Source: Opitutaceae bacterium (lineage in GTDB: Bacteria; Verrucomicrobiota; Verrucomicrobiia; Opitutales; Opitutaceae). Taken from it: 64,000 nt of DNA. Numbering within the stretch: the first letter of the stretch is position 1; each line of letters starts with the position of its first letter. The stretch lies in contig JANQRT010000053.1 of assembly GCA_028284385.1 (NCBI GenBank), forward strand, positions 38,450-102,449. Reading direction: 5' to 3'. Position numbers and translations under genes: made by a program. The notes beneath the pieces were generated by a model, which worked only from the letters and a program-made list of their open reading frames with translations, had not been told where the DNA came from and made no database searches. Shown piece after piece: positions 8,585 through 17,395 of this stretch.

Positions 8585-9946
8585 CTAAAGTAGAATTTCC
8601 TCTTGAAGAACTTTACGCTGAGACTTGGGAGAGGTGATCTCGTGCTCGTTGATAACCGGCGTCTTTTCGCCTGCGCTTTCCATGGCTTTTAAAAGTCTCT
8701 GGCGCAGATGATTGGCAACCGGACGATGCGATGCGAATCCAATCAGATTCTGCAACTCGTACGGATCGGAATGTAGATCGTAGAGATAAATCTCATCATA
8801 GTCCTCGGCAGAAGAATCGGTTTGGCCGCTGGCGCTCGAAGAGGAGACGCCATATTTCCAACGACTCGTTCGAATCGCTCTGCCGCACTCCGATTCGCTA
8901 ATCTGAATAAAGGCCAGGTTTTCCCAACTTGAGCTCGCTTCCTTGCCCCGCAAAATCGGCATCAGCGATCTGCCGGGCATTGAATCCGGAACTTGGATAC
9001 CCGAAGCGTCAAGAAGGGTCGGCACCAAGTCGACGAGACTCATCACTTCATTACGACGACCACCTCCATCGAAACCAGGCCCGCAAAACGCGGTAGGAAC
9101 TCTAGCGGATGCCTCATGCCCCGATCTCTTGTATTCAGCATTGCGAGTCTTAAAATGACAGGCGTGGTCGGAGGTGTACATGATGATGGTCTCATCATCG
9201 ATGTTGAGGCTTTTCAAAGCGTCTCGCAGTCTCCCCAAAGCCTCGTCCAAGCGCTTCACCATTCCTAAATAGCCGCCTAAATGTTGGCCGGAACTTCCTC
9301 CGAGCGCCTGAAGGTCAGGAGGCATCCACTTGCCAGTGTACTTTTCGCGGTAGCCATCTGGTGGCGGATAGTCGTCGATGTGGTTCTGGTGATGTGGCTC
9401 TAAATACGAAACGAAGAGGAAAAAGGGCTTATCCTCTTTGTGCTTCTCATCAACGTAGCGGATCACGGCATCGGTTTGAGCATCAACGCGATAGCCAGGA
9501 AGCTTTACCTTTTCGTTATCGTTATTCCAGAAATTGCAGTCGTAGGCATCCGAATGGAACTCCAGGAGATTGGCCGCTAGCCAGTAGTCATAGCCGCCGC
9601 GCTCTTCAACGGGGACCCAATCGTTTTGAGTGCCGAGATGCCACTTTCCAATGTAGCCGGTATTGTATCCAGCCTCAGTGTAGTATTGAGCCAAGGTCTT
9701 CAGGCTCTTGTCTAGCGGAATGCCATTTCGCCAACTCCCTGTTTGAGTGGCATAAAGACCGGTTTGCAGACAAGACCTTGCGGGTCCGCAGACTGGCTGA
9801 CAAGTGATCGAGGCGTCGATATGGGTGCCGCCAATTGCCATGCGATCGAAATTCGGGGTCAGGTCCAAGGGGTTTCCGTGGACGCCACAGGTATCCCAAC
9901 GTTGCTGATCAGTGAAAAATACGATTACGTTCGGTTGCTTACTCAT
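8585..9946 (-). CDS. Type I sulfatase, arylsulfatase/choline-sulfatase-like
   Basis: The 453-residue enzyme has NVIVFFTDQQRWDTCG at the start (metal ligands Asp13 and Gln14 region) and the active-site motif CGPARSCLQTG (Cys53, Pro55, Arg57). Further blocks are TGYIGKWHLG, PFFLFVSYLEPHH and TIIMYTSDHACHF (metal site). No signal peptide is seen, so the enzyme is probably cytoplasmic, unlike the sulfatase at 5888-7381. That would fit desulfation of small oligosaccharides or esters after uptake. The convergent neighbour ends 34 bases away. Confidence 0.9.
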   Translation of the reverse strand: MSKQPNVIVFFTDQQRWDTCGVHGNPLDLTPNFDRMAIGGTHIDASITCQPVCGPARSCLQTGLYATQTGSWRNGIPLDKSLKTLAQYYTEAGYNTGYIGKWHLGTQNDWVPVEERGGYDYWLAANLLEFHSDAYDCNFWNNDNEKVKLPGYRVDAQTDAVIRYVDEKHKEDKPFFLFVSYLEPHHQNHIDDYPPPDGYREKYTGKWMPPDLQALGGSSGQHLGGYLGMVKRLDEALGRLRDALKSLNIDDETIIMYTSDHACHFKTRNAEYKRSGHEASARVPTAFCGPGFDGGGRRNEVMSLVDLVPTLLDASGIQVPDSMPGRSLMPILRGKEASSSWENLAFIQISESECGRAIRTSRWKYGVSSSSASGQTDSSAEDYDEIYLYDLHSDPYELQNLIGFASHRPVANHLRQRLLKAMESAGEKTPVINEHEITSPKSQRKVLQEEILL

Positions 9947-10074
9947 TCGGCATTCAATACTTAGAAAACAAGCCAGAGATTGAGGCTTGAGTTGGGTCGT
10001 TGTTCAAGCATTAGGCGCGTTTTGTCGAAAAAACGTCCCAAGCTGGGTTCATGAAAGGCCAACTTGCAAGGACC

Positions 10075-11403
10075 TTAGGCTAAGCTGTATTCGATAAAAA
10101 ATACCCCTACTGGAGGGATCTCGAGGATTGGAGAGTTCTCTAGTATTCCCAAATCAGTGTCCTTCCAAATATCGAACAGACGGGTAGCTGAACTCAGTCC
10201 TAGTCTCTCTGGAGACAACTGGATATGCTCTTTTTGTCGGCCTGGATTGCGATTGAACACGCCTAGCCATCCTTTTCCTCGCTCCTCTCGGCTGGCTACC
10301 TTCCAGACTTGAGCGTCTCCCCAAAGGAAAACAGGTTTAGCGCACACCCCGTTCTGATTGCACTCCAACATCTTGCGATTCGTCAGGAGAGCGACGTCTT
10401 CCGGCGGCAAGGTCACGTTGTCGCCCCCAGGCATGAGAGGCGTGGCAGACATGGCTCGCTGGGTCATAAAAGTCTGCTTTTCGACGAGACTCAGCAGGCA
10501 GCTCCGCTTCCATCCCTTGCCGCAAAGAGCGGCTACCTGCTCCTGTGGCCGTTCTTCTTCAGTCGGTTCCGGACTCATGGTCTGCAGTTCTCCAAAGGGA
10601 ATCATGTCCAAATCAGGCCAGAAGCCTGGCTCTGTAGCATCGGCCCAGAATTCCCAAGCTACAAACGAACGATCGATGGATTCCACGTCATCCCAGATGT
10701 CTTTGGTGATGCGCAGCATGTCCGACCGACGATAGGAAGGGAGCAAGGTTTTATCTGACTCGCCTCCATGCGAGAGACTCAGGACGATAGGCCGACCACT
10801 TCTTTCGATAGCGGTAGCCATCGCTTCCACTTCGTCAGCATAAGCGGTGATATCGTCCGCCTTTATGAAATCGACTCCCCAAGAGGCGAGCAATGCGACT
10901 AGAGAGTCATAGTAGGCTTGAGCTCCCTCCTTCGACATATCAATTCCGTAGTTGTAGTGACACCACGGACACGTCGAATCCTTGTTCGCAATGTCAGCCG
11001 CCTTCGCTTCAGAACCGAGAATAGGCAAATTGTTTTCCACCGCTTTGCGAGGGATCCCGCGCATCACATGAACGCCGAATTTCAGTCCAAGCTCATGAGT
11101 CCTGTCTACCAGTTTGGCAAAACCGTTAGGGAAGTAGCATTTAGAGGGAAGCATGCGACCGTACTCGTCCAAGTGGATGTCCATCGCATGCTTGTAGTAT
11201 TTGGGATCTGGATAATACGTTCCTTCCTTAAGGTTGTATTCTCCATACCAGCCAATATCGACGACGAAATATTCGTACCCGGCTGGAGCAAGTTTTTCGG
11301 CGAATGCCTCTAGTTGGGCGAAAACAGCTTCTTCGTAGAGATAGCCTCCAAAGCTATCGAAACTATTCCAGCCGAGAGGTGGAGAGGAAAGCATCTGACT
11401 CAT
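10075..11403 (-). CDS. Glycoside hydrolase, GH27/melibiase-like
   Basis: The 442-residue protein starts with PPLGWNSFDSFGG, the classic clan GH-D N-terminal motif, followed by YFVVDIGWYG (D-x-G-W). LGLKFGVHVMRGIPRKA follows, and VDFIKADDIT carries the probable nucleophile Asp183 in the K-x-D position. LRITKDIWDD (Arg231, Asp235) matches the acid/base region R-x-x-x-D. A C-terminal beta-sandwich domain follows. The family cleaves alpha-linked galactose or N-acetylgalactosamine. No signal peptide is seen, so action on imported oligosaccharides is likely. The neighbouring sulfatases suggest a role in sulfated galactan use, which is inference. Confidence 0.85.
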   Translation of the reverse strand: MSQMLSSPPLGWNSFDSFGGYLYEEAVFAQLEAFAEKLAPAGYEYFVVDIGWYGEYNLKEGTYYPDPKYYKHAMDIHLDEYGRMLPSKCYFPNGFAKLVDRTHELGLKFGVHVMRGIPRKAVENNLPILGSEAKAADIANKDSTCPWCHYNYGIDMSKEGAQAYYDSLVALLASWGVDFIKADDITAYADEVEAMATAIERSGRPIVLSLSHGGESDKTLLPSYRRSDMLRITKDIWDDVESIDRSFVAWEFWADATEPGFWPDLDMIPFGELQTMSPEPTEEERPQEQVAALCGKGWKRSCLLSLVEKQTFMTQRAMSATPLMPGGDNVTLPPEDVALLTNRKMLECNQNGVCAKPVFLWGDAQVWKVASREERGKGWLGVFNRNPGRQKEHIQLSPERLGLSSATRLFDIWKDTDLGILENSPILEIPPVGVFFIEYSLA

Positions 11404-11599
11404 GTAATATAATCGATTGAAATTGAGAATATTGTTGAGAGGGAGGGCTTACGTTGCGACTGCTCCTCACAGCCGACAAGTTCCAAATGAAAAGGAGCCT
11501 TAAATCCTCAAGGATTAGGGCAATTGAGTCCCTTCAAGCAACTACCATCCTGATAGAAATTGACTCGCAAGTCAGCCTTTGAAGACTGCCGATTGGCTT

Positions 11600-12571
11600 A
11601 TGAATACCTCTTGGAACCCCGACACGAATCAGTTCTCCTTTGAAACCGAACGGATCAGCGGCATCTTGGACGCCTTGATAAAAAGCGATGGCGAATGGGA
11701 CCAAAATATGGATACCATCAACCATCGGCTCAGCAAGGTCGTGCACAAGCCCAGTAAAACGCTTGTCAGTCCCGACGAAGCGGGGCCCAAGCGGTTCGGT
11801 CCTTGCCAATCCGGTCTGGTAACCTGGTTTCGGGTTCTGGCTAAGGGCAGTTATTTGACCGAGCTTAGAGTGACTCCTTGCTCCTGTGAATCCATTGAAA
11901 ACGGAATGCGTTTCACCTGGGAGCCTACGGTCGCTCATCAAGCGAGAATCGTCACCACGCTGATCGTAAAGGAACCTAACATCATCGATCTGGATATCGA
12001 AGTAGTCGGCTATGGCGATTATGAAGACTACGAAGTCCTGCTCTGCGCGTATTTGAAACCTGGATTCAAGTCAGGAGCTTATGTAACGACCTTCAAAGAC
12101 GAGACCAGAACGCCCGTCCAAATTCGGCCGAAGGACGATCCGTCTCATCATAAATTCTACAATTTCTATCCTCGCGACGTTAAAGGCGGTCAAATGCTTT
12201 GGGACGGACGGCATCAGATCGGCCGATACTTCTGGTATCTCGCTATAGGTAGACTTTACGCTTTGCCGCTGGGATTCTATTCCGATGAAAAAGTGGATTG
12301 CTTACTGATGGGTCGGCCCGAAGACGTGTACGCTGTGGGTGTCACTTATGATGGAGATGAAGCCAATGACAACGTTGCTGACCATCGTAGTATCTATCTC
12401 TCACTATTCGGCAAGGATCTGAAACCCGGGGCTGGCTTGAAAACGCAAGCTAGACTCGTCATTGACGATTTCGCGGCTAATCAGGAAGACCACATTCTGG
12501 AGTACGATAAATTCATCGACGAATTCAAAGATGTGGATAGAACCTTTCGCGTAAACCCGAAGCTCGTTTAG
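11600..12571 (+). CDS. Conserved hypothetical protein, beta-rich, coupled to an SDR
   Basis: The chosen ATG gives MNTSWNPDTNQFSFETERISG and 323 residues. A TTG 21 bases upstream would add seven residues. Neither has a strong ribosome-binding site. There is no signal peptide or membrane segment. The sequence alternates beta strands with aromatic and charged turns (RFTWEPTVAHQARIVTTLIV, DLDIEVVGYGDYEDYEV, YFWYLAIGRLYALPLGFYSD). That suggests a galactose-mutarotase-like or other beta-sandwich fold, but no catalytic motif is recognisable. The gene is followed after only seven bases by a short-chain dehydrogenase, so they form an operon, plausibly for sugar conversion. Confidence 0.6.
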   Translation: MNTSWNPDTNQFSFETERISGILDALIKSDGEWDQNMDTINHRLSKVVHKPSKTLVSPDEAGPKRFGPCQSGLVTWFRVLAKGSYLTELRVTPCSCESIENGMRFTWEPTVAHQARIVTTLIVKEPNIIDLDIEVVGYGDYEDYEVLLCAYLKPGFKSGAYVTTFKDETRTPVQIRPKDDPSHHKFYNFYPRDVKGGQMLWDGRHQIGRYFWYLAIGRLYALPLGFYSDEKVDCLLMGRPEDVYAVGVTYDGDEANDNVADHRSIYLSLFGKDLKPGAGLKTQARLVIDDFAANQEDHILEYDKFIDEFKDVDRTFRVNPKLV

Positions 12572-12578
12572 CGTCCAG

Positions 12579-13337
12579 ATGCCCGAAGGATCATTACAAG
12601 GCAAGGTGGCCGTTGTGACTGGAGCAGGTCGCGGAATAGGGCAGGGTATCGCTCTTGGCTATGCTCGAGCCGGAGCGAAGGTTGTCTGTGCCGCTCGCAC
12701 CCAGGAGGAGATAGATCAAACCGTCCGCGATATCCTTTCTGAAGGCGGCGAGGCGATCGCCATCAATTGCGATGTCTTGAATCAGGGAGACATTGATGGT
12801 CTGATGAGAGCGACGGAGGAAAAGTATGGTGGCTTGGATATTTTCGTATTAAATGCGGGAGGTAGTATCGGAAAACAGGATACGATTGAATCTGTAGACG
12901 TTAAGAATTGGACGGATACGATTGAGTTAAATCTGTATTCGTCTTTCTACTGCGCGAGAGCGGCGATTCCACTCCTGAAGGAAAGCGAAGCGGGAAAGAT
13001 CATCACTTTGGGATCGGGACTAGGACACCGATTCAATAAGGGAGGCAACTCCGCCTACAGTGTCGGCAAGGCCGCGCTCTGGATGTTTACCAAATGCTTG
13101 GCAACCGAGTTGGTGGAATACGACATCGCGGTTAACGAACTCATCCCAGGACCAGTAATCACTCGAGGCTTTACCAAAGGTGATGAGGTTGAACCTCATA
13201 TCGTTACGGAAGGTAAATTTGAAGGAGAGTGGGTCAAGGAACCTAAAGACGTCGTACCCATGGCTCTCTGGCTTGCCGAACAGGGCAAGTACGGTCCAAC
13301 TGGCCAAAGCTTCGCTATCAATCGAAGGGTCCTGTAA
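12579..13337 (+). CDS. Short-chain dehydrogenase/reductase (SDR)
   Basis: The 252-residue protein shows the classical SDR pattern. The cofactor motif is VVTGAGRGIGQGIA (T-G-x-x-x-G-I-G). Then come NAGG near residues 91-94 and the catalytic Tyr-Lys in SAYSVGKAALWMF with an upstream Ser (LGSGLG). NELIPGPVITRG corresponds to the P-G block. The AAR after the second strand (VVCAARTQ) favours NADP(H) or a relaxed preference. It is probably co-transcribed with the gene ending seven bases upstream. The substrate is unknown; a sugar or polyol is plausible from context. Confidence 0.9.
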   Translation: MPEGSLQGKVAVVTGAGRGIGQGIALGYARAGAKVVCAARTQEEIDQTVRDILSEGGEAIAINCDVLNQGDIDGLMRATEEKYGGLDIFVLNAGGSIGKQDTIESVDVKNWTDTIELNLYSSFYCARAAIPLLKESEAGKIITLGSGLGHRFNKGGNSAYSVGKAALWMFTKCLATELVEYDIAVNELIPGPVITRGFTKGDEVEPHIVTEGKFEGEWVKEPKDVVPMALWLAEQGKYGPTGQSFAINRRVL

Positions 13338-13367
13338 AAAAAGGACGACCCGAGAAAGGTCGCCCTT
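13336..13367 (-). terminator. Rho-independent terminator of ovoA
   Basis: The inverted repeat AAGGACGACC / GGTCGCCCTT (one mismatch in ten) with a seven-base loop reads on the minus strand as a hairpin followed by seven T. It lies 25 bases beyond the ovoA stop codon. On the plus strand it sits just after the SDR stop and could also slow that transcript, although the T-run there is missing. Confidence 0.7.
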
Positions 13368-13391
13368 AGAAAGTCTATCCTGGAAAAACCT

Positions 13392-15524
13392 CTACTTCAG
13401 TTTCCAGACCGTAACTTGAGCCACGTTGTGATCGAAGGAGCGCTTCGTTTTCCTTAAAACATAAGGCGTGTCGATCGGCTCGGCGATGCGATCGAAGTTC
13501 GGACTTAAAAGCTCCTCGAGCTTGTCGAGCGTGGTCAGGTTCTCGCCTGCCACCTTGAAACCGCCCAGCCAGTTCTCCTTTTCGGTAAACTGTTCCTGCC
13601 AGTCATAGGTGGATGCGATCACCAGCAAACCGTCTTGATTCAAGCGATGGTGGACCCCTTGAAGGAATTTCTGCGGATTGTAGGAACGCTCAAGCATCGT
13701 ATCCAAAAGTATGAGATCATAGCCGCTGAAGATCTCCTTCATATTGGAGATGTCGGCTTGCATGAATTCCACCTTCTCACGAGTGCCGTCAAGACCGAGC
13801 TCCTGCAGATTCCGTTGATGAAAGGAAACGATCTCCCCTTCGTCCGGCAGAACGTATTGGGTGTACCCTTTATCCTTAAGCTCGACACCGACTCGAATCA
13901 TGCGAGCGGTGAAGTCCACTCCCGTCACTTTCTCGTATTCGACAGCCAGTTCGAAGGTTGCTCTGCCGGTCTTGCAGCCAATATTCAACGCCTTGCCTTT
14001 GGCGCGACCTTGGGCGTGATTCAAACAGATTTGAGCCAGTTTCTCGGGATAATTCTCCACCTTGAAATACTCTTTTCCGTAATTGAATTCGCAATACGGC
14101 ACTACCTCGGGATCGGTCTCGTAAGTGTCGTCGGGAATCTCGACCGGGGCTTCCGATACGATGTAGCGGAAGCCGGCATGCTGGTAGAAATGTCGACGAA
14201 AGGCATACCTGGAATCGCGAGTAGCCTCGTTCCCCGTGGAAATCCAAGAACCTCCCTTAATCAGGTTGTGCTTCATGTCGAAGGTCGGCGTGGAAAAATC
14301 GTCGTACAACGGATGAACCTCGAAGCCAGGAAAGCCTCGAATCGGCGTTTCCGTATGCTGCCAGACATTGCCGAGAATATCGAAAAAGCCTTTGCCAAAT
14401 TCATGCGTATCGACTGGGACGGACGACGCCGGACCTTCCAGGTTTATATTGCCGGGAGCCTTTTCCCACTGAGGGACGTCTGGCGTTTCCGTGTAGTCAA
14501 GAAGTCGATACCATTCTTCCTCGGTCGGAAGACGAACGGGCTGACCTGTCTTTGCCGCTTTCCAATTGCAGAACGCCTTCGCTTCGAGGTAATTCGTTTC
14601 GACCGGCCAGGACCACGGCATATCGATTTCTTCAAGCATCGTGCGGAAGCGATAACCGCCATCCGCCTGTGGCAGCCAGAAACGGGGACAAGCGGTCTTT
14701 TCGTAGCTCACCCAATTCCATCCTTCATCAGTCCAATAATCTTTGTTTCCATAACCACCATCTTCGATGAACTCGAGAAACTCCTTATTAGAGACGAGAT
14801 ATTGAGAAGCCTGGAAATCCTGAACCTCGCTTTCATAGCGGCCGTACTCGTTATCCCAGCCATAGAGTGGGCTATCCAGAGTCTTTCCTTGGACAACCTT
14901 GCCTCCTGAAACGGCCAGAAGCTGATTGGCTGGGGGTTCGTTATCTTCCGAGCTAATCGCCCAAGTGGGACCAGAGGCGTCGAGTAGTTCGGTAGGCAGC
15001 TGTCGGATGAGCACCGAACTGGTTTCAAGGTGAATCCGCTCGTGCTCGATCCCCATCATCACTACCCAGAAAAGGCTATCCCAACCGACGGGCAAACTGA
15101 TGGGCGTCTCGCTGATCAGCCGATCAACGGTATCACGAACCTGGTTACGATAAGCGGTTACATCGTCCGCGTCCGGCCAATCGTAGTGCTGATCGTTCAA
15201 ATCGTCCCATGACATTTCGTCCACTCCAATGGCGAACATGGACTCGAAAGTCGGGTTGATCCTTTGATCGAGATACTTTCCAAGAACAAGCTTATTGATT
15301 AGAAATGTGGCGGTATGTCCATAGTAGAAAATCAGAGGATGCCGCAAAGGATCCGCTCTCTTGTAGAAAGCCTCCTTGTTGATCATCGGCTCGAAGAGAG
15401 CTTCGTAAGCGTCGTAGGTGTCGTGGAAATACTGTCTGATTTCCTCCCTCTTGGTCTCGGGGTCGCCTTCTCGAAGAAGAACGGTATACGGTGTCTTCAG
15501 GTCATCAATAGCCGCGTTACTCAT
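13392..15524 (-). CDS. ovoA: 5-histidylcysteine sulfoxide synthase / mercaptohistidine methyltransferase (OvoA)
   Basis: The 710-residue protein has three parts. A DinB-like iron-binding domain (about 25-175) contains HPLIFYYGH (His70) and GIEHERIHLE (His161, His165 and Glu167 in an HxxxHxE motif). An FGE/SUMF-type sulfoxide synthase domain (about 200-480) contains NKEFLEFIEDGGY, RLPTEEEWYRLL, DILGNVWQ, GGSW and RYAFRRHF. A C-terminal methyltransferase (about 510-710) contains ALNIGCKTGRATFELA and YDLILLDTMLERS. EgtB proteins lack this methyltransferase tail, so the architecture is that of OvoA. OvoA joins cysteine and histidine oxidatively and then N-methylates 4-mercaptohistidine to give ovothiol. 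No PLP-dependent OvoB lyase gene is adjacent. The gene stands alone with its own terminator. Confidence 0.88.
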   Translation of the reverse strand: MSNAAIDDLKTPYTVLLREGDPETKREEIRQYFHDTYDAYEALFEPMINKEAFYKRADPLRHPLIFYYGHTATFLINKLVLGKYLDQRINPTFESMFAIGVDEMSWDDLNDQHYDWPDADDVTAYRNQVRDTVDRLISETPISLPVGWDSLFWVVMMGIEHERIHLETSSVLIRQLPTELLDASGPTWAISSEDNEPPANQLLAVSGGKVVQGKTLDSPLYGWDNEYGRYESEVQDFQASQYLVSNKEFLEFIEDGGYGNKDYWTDEGWNWVSYEKTACPRFWLPQADGGYRFRTMLEEIDMPWSWPVETNYLEAKAFCNWKAAKTGQPVRLPTEEEWYRLLDYTETPDVPQWEKAPGNINLEGPASSVPVDTHEFGKGFFDILGNVWQHTETPIRGFPGFEVHPLYDDFSTPTFDMKHNLIKGGSWISTGNEATRDSRYAFRRHFYQHAGFRYIVSEAPVEIPDDTYETDPEVVPYCEFNYGKEYFKVENYPEKLAQICLNHAQGRAKGKALNIGCKTGRATFELAVEYEKVTGVDFTARMIRVGVELKDKGYTQYVLPDEGEIVSFHQRNLQELGLDGTREKVEFMQADISNMKEIFSGYDLILLDTMLERSYNPQKFLQGVHHRLNQDGLLVIASTYDWQEQFTEKENWLGGFKVAGENLTTLDKLEELLSPNFDRIAEPIDTPYVLRKTKRSFDHNVAQVTVWKLK

Positions 15525-15952
15525 AGGACTGAATTAATCGAGTTGGTGGTTGTCGCTTCGGTTTATTCTATGGGTTTTTTGAGGCGAGTAAGTGTGAACG
15601 CAGATGCTAGATCGGCGAAAAATCCTGGCAAACATAAACCCAAAGCCAAACAACCCAGGATCAACTTTGGACAAAGGAGATGATAGGGCGAAAAGGCTTT
15701 GTAACTTATTGTTTAGCAAGATCGTTGTCCTGACTAGCAAATCGACGTCGAACGATACTACGATCAAGAGAGAAATACTGATGCATTCCGTAACCGAAAT
15801 GTTAGAAAGGAGTTCAGCTAGCCGATCTCATCATGATGGCCGGTCAACAGCTCGTTGAAAGCGCTCCCTTAGCGACTTTCGGGTTTCGCTCGCTTTCCCG
15901 CGCAAAGCAAAACAACTTACGGGAATTCAGGAAAACGGTTAAAGTCGGCAGA
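15525..15952. other. 428-base intergenic region, divergent promoters of ovoA and a sigma operon
   Basis: The stretch separates two divergently transcribed units. It holds only short overlapping open frames without family resemblance. The frame of the sigma gene stays open for 120 bases upstream of the chosen start, but that part reads as non-conserved, basic sequence. No convincing promoter boxes or repeats were found. Confidence 0.4.
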
Positions 15953-16552
15953 ATGGGCGATTACTCGGAAGAGGAAGATGAAAAACTGGTCACAGCGTCG
16001 CTGGAGGGAGACCTCAGCGCTTTCGACGAAATCGTCCGCAGGCATCAGACTATGATCACCCGCTGCCTATTCCGATTCTGCCCGCATCAATCGGACCTGG
16101 AGGACCTGGTGCAGGAAACCTTCGTCAAAGCCTTTCGCAAGCTTTCCTCCTGGCAGGCTACCGCTCCTTTCGAAAACTGGGTTCGGAAAATCGCCTACAA
16201 CACCGGCTACGACTTCTACCGCAAAAACGCCCGCAATCCAGCGGCGATCACCGAATTTAAGGCTGATGAAAACGACGATGAGATCGCACGACTTTCCGAG
16301 CCGGAGACCCAGAGACGATCTTATGAAATGACCGAACAGGTCCAAAAAGCCCTTTCTCTACTGAATGCTGAAGACCGAATGCTCTTAACCTTGCAATACC
16401 TGGAAGAGTTGCCCTTGGCTGAAATTGCCGAAAAAATGGATTGGGGCCTCTCCAAAACTAAGGTAAAGAGCTTTCGCGCCCGTAAGAAACTGAAAAAACT
16501 GCTGATCAATCATGGAATCGCCCAAGAAACAGAATCGACCCTCATGGAATGA
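15953..16552 (+). CDS. ECF-type RNA polymerase sigma factor
   Basis: The 199-residue protein beginning MGDYSEEEDEKLV contains sigma region 2 (DLSAFDEIVRRHQTMITRCL, DLEDLVQETFVKAFRKLSSW, FENWVRKIAYNTGYDFYRK) and region 4 (LPLAEIAEKMDWGLSKTKVKSFRARKKLKKLL). An upstream in-frame ATG at 15833 would add 40 residues with no sigma similarity, so the shorter start is preferred. Its 3' end overlaps the next gene by 41 bases, and that gene in turn touches a Spy-like gene. This is a typical sigma, anti-sigma, sensor cassette. Confidence 0.88.
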   Translation: MGDYSEEEDEKLVTASLEGDLSAFDEIVRRHQTMITRCLFRFCPHQSDLEDLVQETFVKAFRKLSSWQATAPFENWVRKIAYNTGYDFYRKNARNPAAITEFKADENDDEIARLSEPETQRRSYEMTEQVQKALSLLNAEDRMLLTLQYLEELPLAEIAEKMDWGLSKTKVKSFRARKKLKKLLINHGIAQETESTLME

Positions 16553-16877
16553 GATGGTGCAAGCCGCTCGCGAGGAATCGCCTCCCGAGATCAATGTTAG
16601 GCCCGCCGTCAGGGCTCAACTCGAGCACGAAATCGCGTTCGGTCGCAAGAATGCCGCTGCCGAAAATTCCATTGGCATCATAGAAGGCATCGCGGAGATA
16701 TTCGCCAAGCCGATCGCTCGTTTCACCCTCGGAGCAAGCCTGGCCGCCACGGCTGCCATTGCCTTCGTCGGAGCGTCTGGCATCGAGATCTAGGAACTCG
16801 CCACAGAGTCCAGTATTGAGAGCATTGACGAAATGGACGCGTCGTTCTTCCAAGACGACTGGTCGGAATATCTGTAA
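16512..16877 (+). pseudogene. Small anti-sigma-like membrane protein interrupted by an in-frame TAG
   Basis: The frame starts with an ATG inside the sigma gene and reads 93 codons, ending GASGIEI just after a membrane segment (FTLGASLAATAAIAFVGASG, about 72-91), then meets TAG at 16791-16793. The same frame then continues for 27 sense codons (ELATESSSIESIDEMDASFF, then QDDWSEYL) to a TAA that overlaps the next ATG as TAATG. The continuation is acidic and ends exactly at the coupling site, which strongly suggests that it is the original C-terminus. If TAG terminates, the product is 93 residues; without it the product would be 121. Sequencing error, a recent nonsense mutation or readthrough are all possible. 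The role as an anti-sigma factor is inferred from position and topology only. Confidence 0.6.
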
Positions 16878-17347
16878 TGAGTTCGAAGGGCAAAGCCTCT
16901 GCCGTCCTCATTTTGGCTGCCGTCTTCCTATGCGGTTCACTGTGCGGCGTAGGCGGGACTTTCTACTACCTGAAGAAGAAACGCCAAAACTGGGCGCAGC
17001 ATGGACCAAGGGATGTTTATCGAGTCCAAGCTGATAAAATGTTCGCTCGGCTCGACAAGGCCCTCGACCTTAGCGACGAACAGAAAGTGGCGATCAAAAA
17101 GGAGATTGGAATCTTTTCCGATGCGGCAAAGCAGCTCCACAAGGATATGCGGCCGAAGCTGCGCGAGCTGATGAGCGTTCGCACGCAGGCCATTCGCAAC
17201 CACCTCTCGCCCGAACAGATCGAGAAATTCGCGGCTATGAGAAAAAGGCAATGGGATCGAGACCGCGAGAGGCGCGAGAAGAAGAACGGAAAGCCTGCCG
17301 AGCAAAAAGCTGCGGAAACCTCAGCCGAGACGGTTACCGGAAACTAG
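16877..17347 (+). CDS. Spy/CpxP-like membrane-anchored periplasmic sensor
   Basis: The 156-residue protein has an N-terminal membrane segment (AVLILAAVFLCGSLCGVGGTFYYL, about 8-31). A helical periplasmic domain follows, with the paired motifs ALDLSDEQKVAIKKE and HLSPEQIEKFAAMRKRQWDR. These match the L-x-L-(S/T)-x-x-Q repeats of the Spy/CpxP/CnrX group. The C-terminal tail is rich in Lys, Glu and Ala. Its ATG overlaps the TAA of the upstream frame, so it is translated from the same message as the sigma factor. It probably senses misfolded protein or metal in the envelope and feeds into release of the sigma factor. Confidence 0.7.
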   Translation: MSSKGKASAVLILAAVFLCGSLCGVGGTFYYLKKKRQNWAQHGPRDVYRVQADKMFARLDKALDLSDEQKVAIKKEIGIFSDAAKQLHKDMRPKLRELMSVRTQAIRNHLSPEQIEKFAAMRKRQWDRDRERREKKNGKPAEQKAAETSAETVTGN

Positions 17348-17363
17348 GTCCAACGCTCTTCGA

Positions 17364-17388
17364 TTCGTATCGGCATTTAAGATACGAA
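17364..17388. terminator. Hairpin between convergent genes
   Basis: An 8-base perfect inverted repeat, TTCGTATC/GATACGAA, with a nine-base loop sits between the stop of the Spy-like gene and the stop of the convergent hypothetical gene. There is no T-run on either side, so rho-independent termination is uncertain. Confidence 0.35.
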
Positions 17389-17395
17389 CCGCCAA

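Noticed and set aside
15833..15952. 40-residue N-terminal extension of the second sigma factor
   Set aside because: No similarity to sigma factors and no better ribosome-binding site; the short start fits family length.
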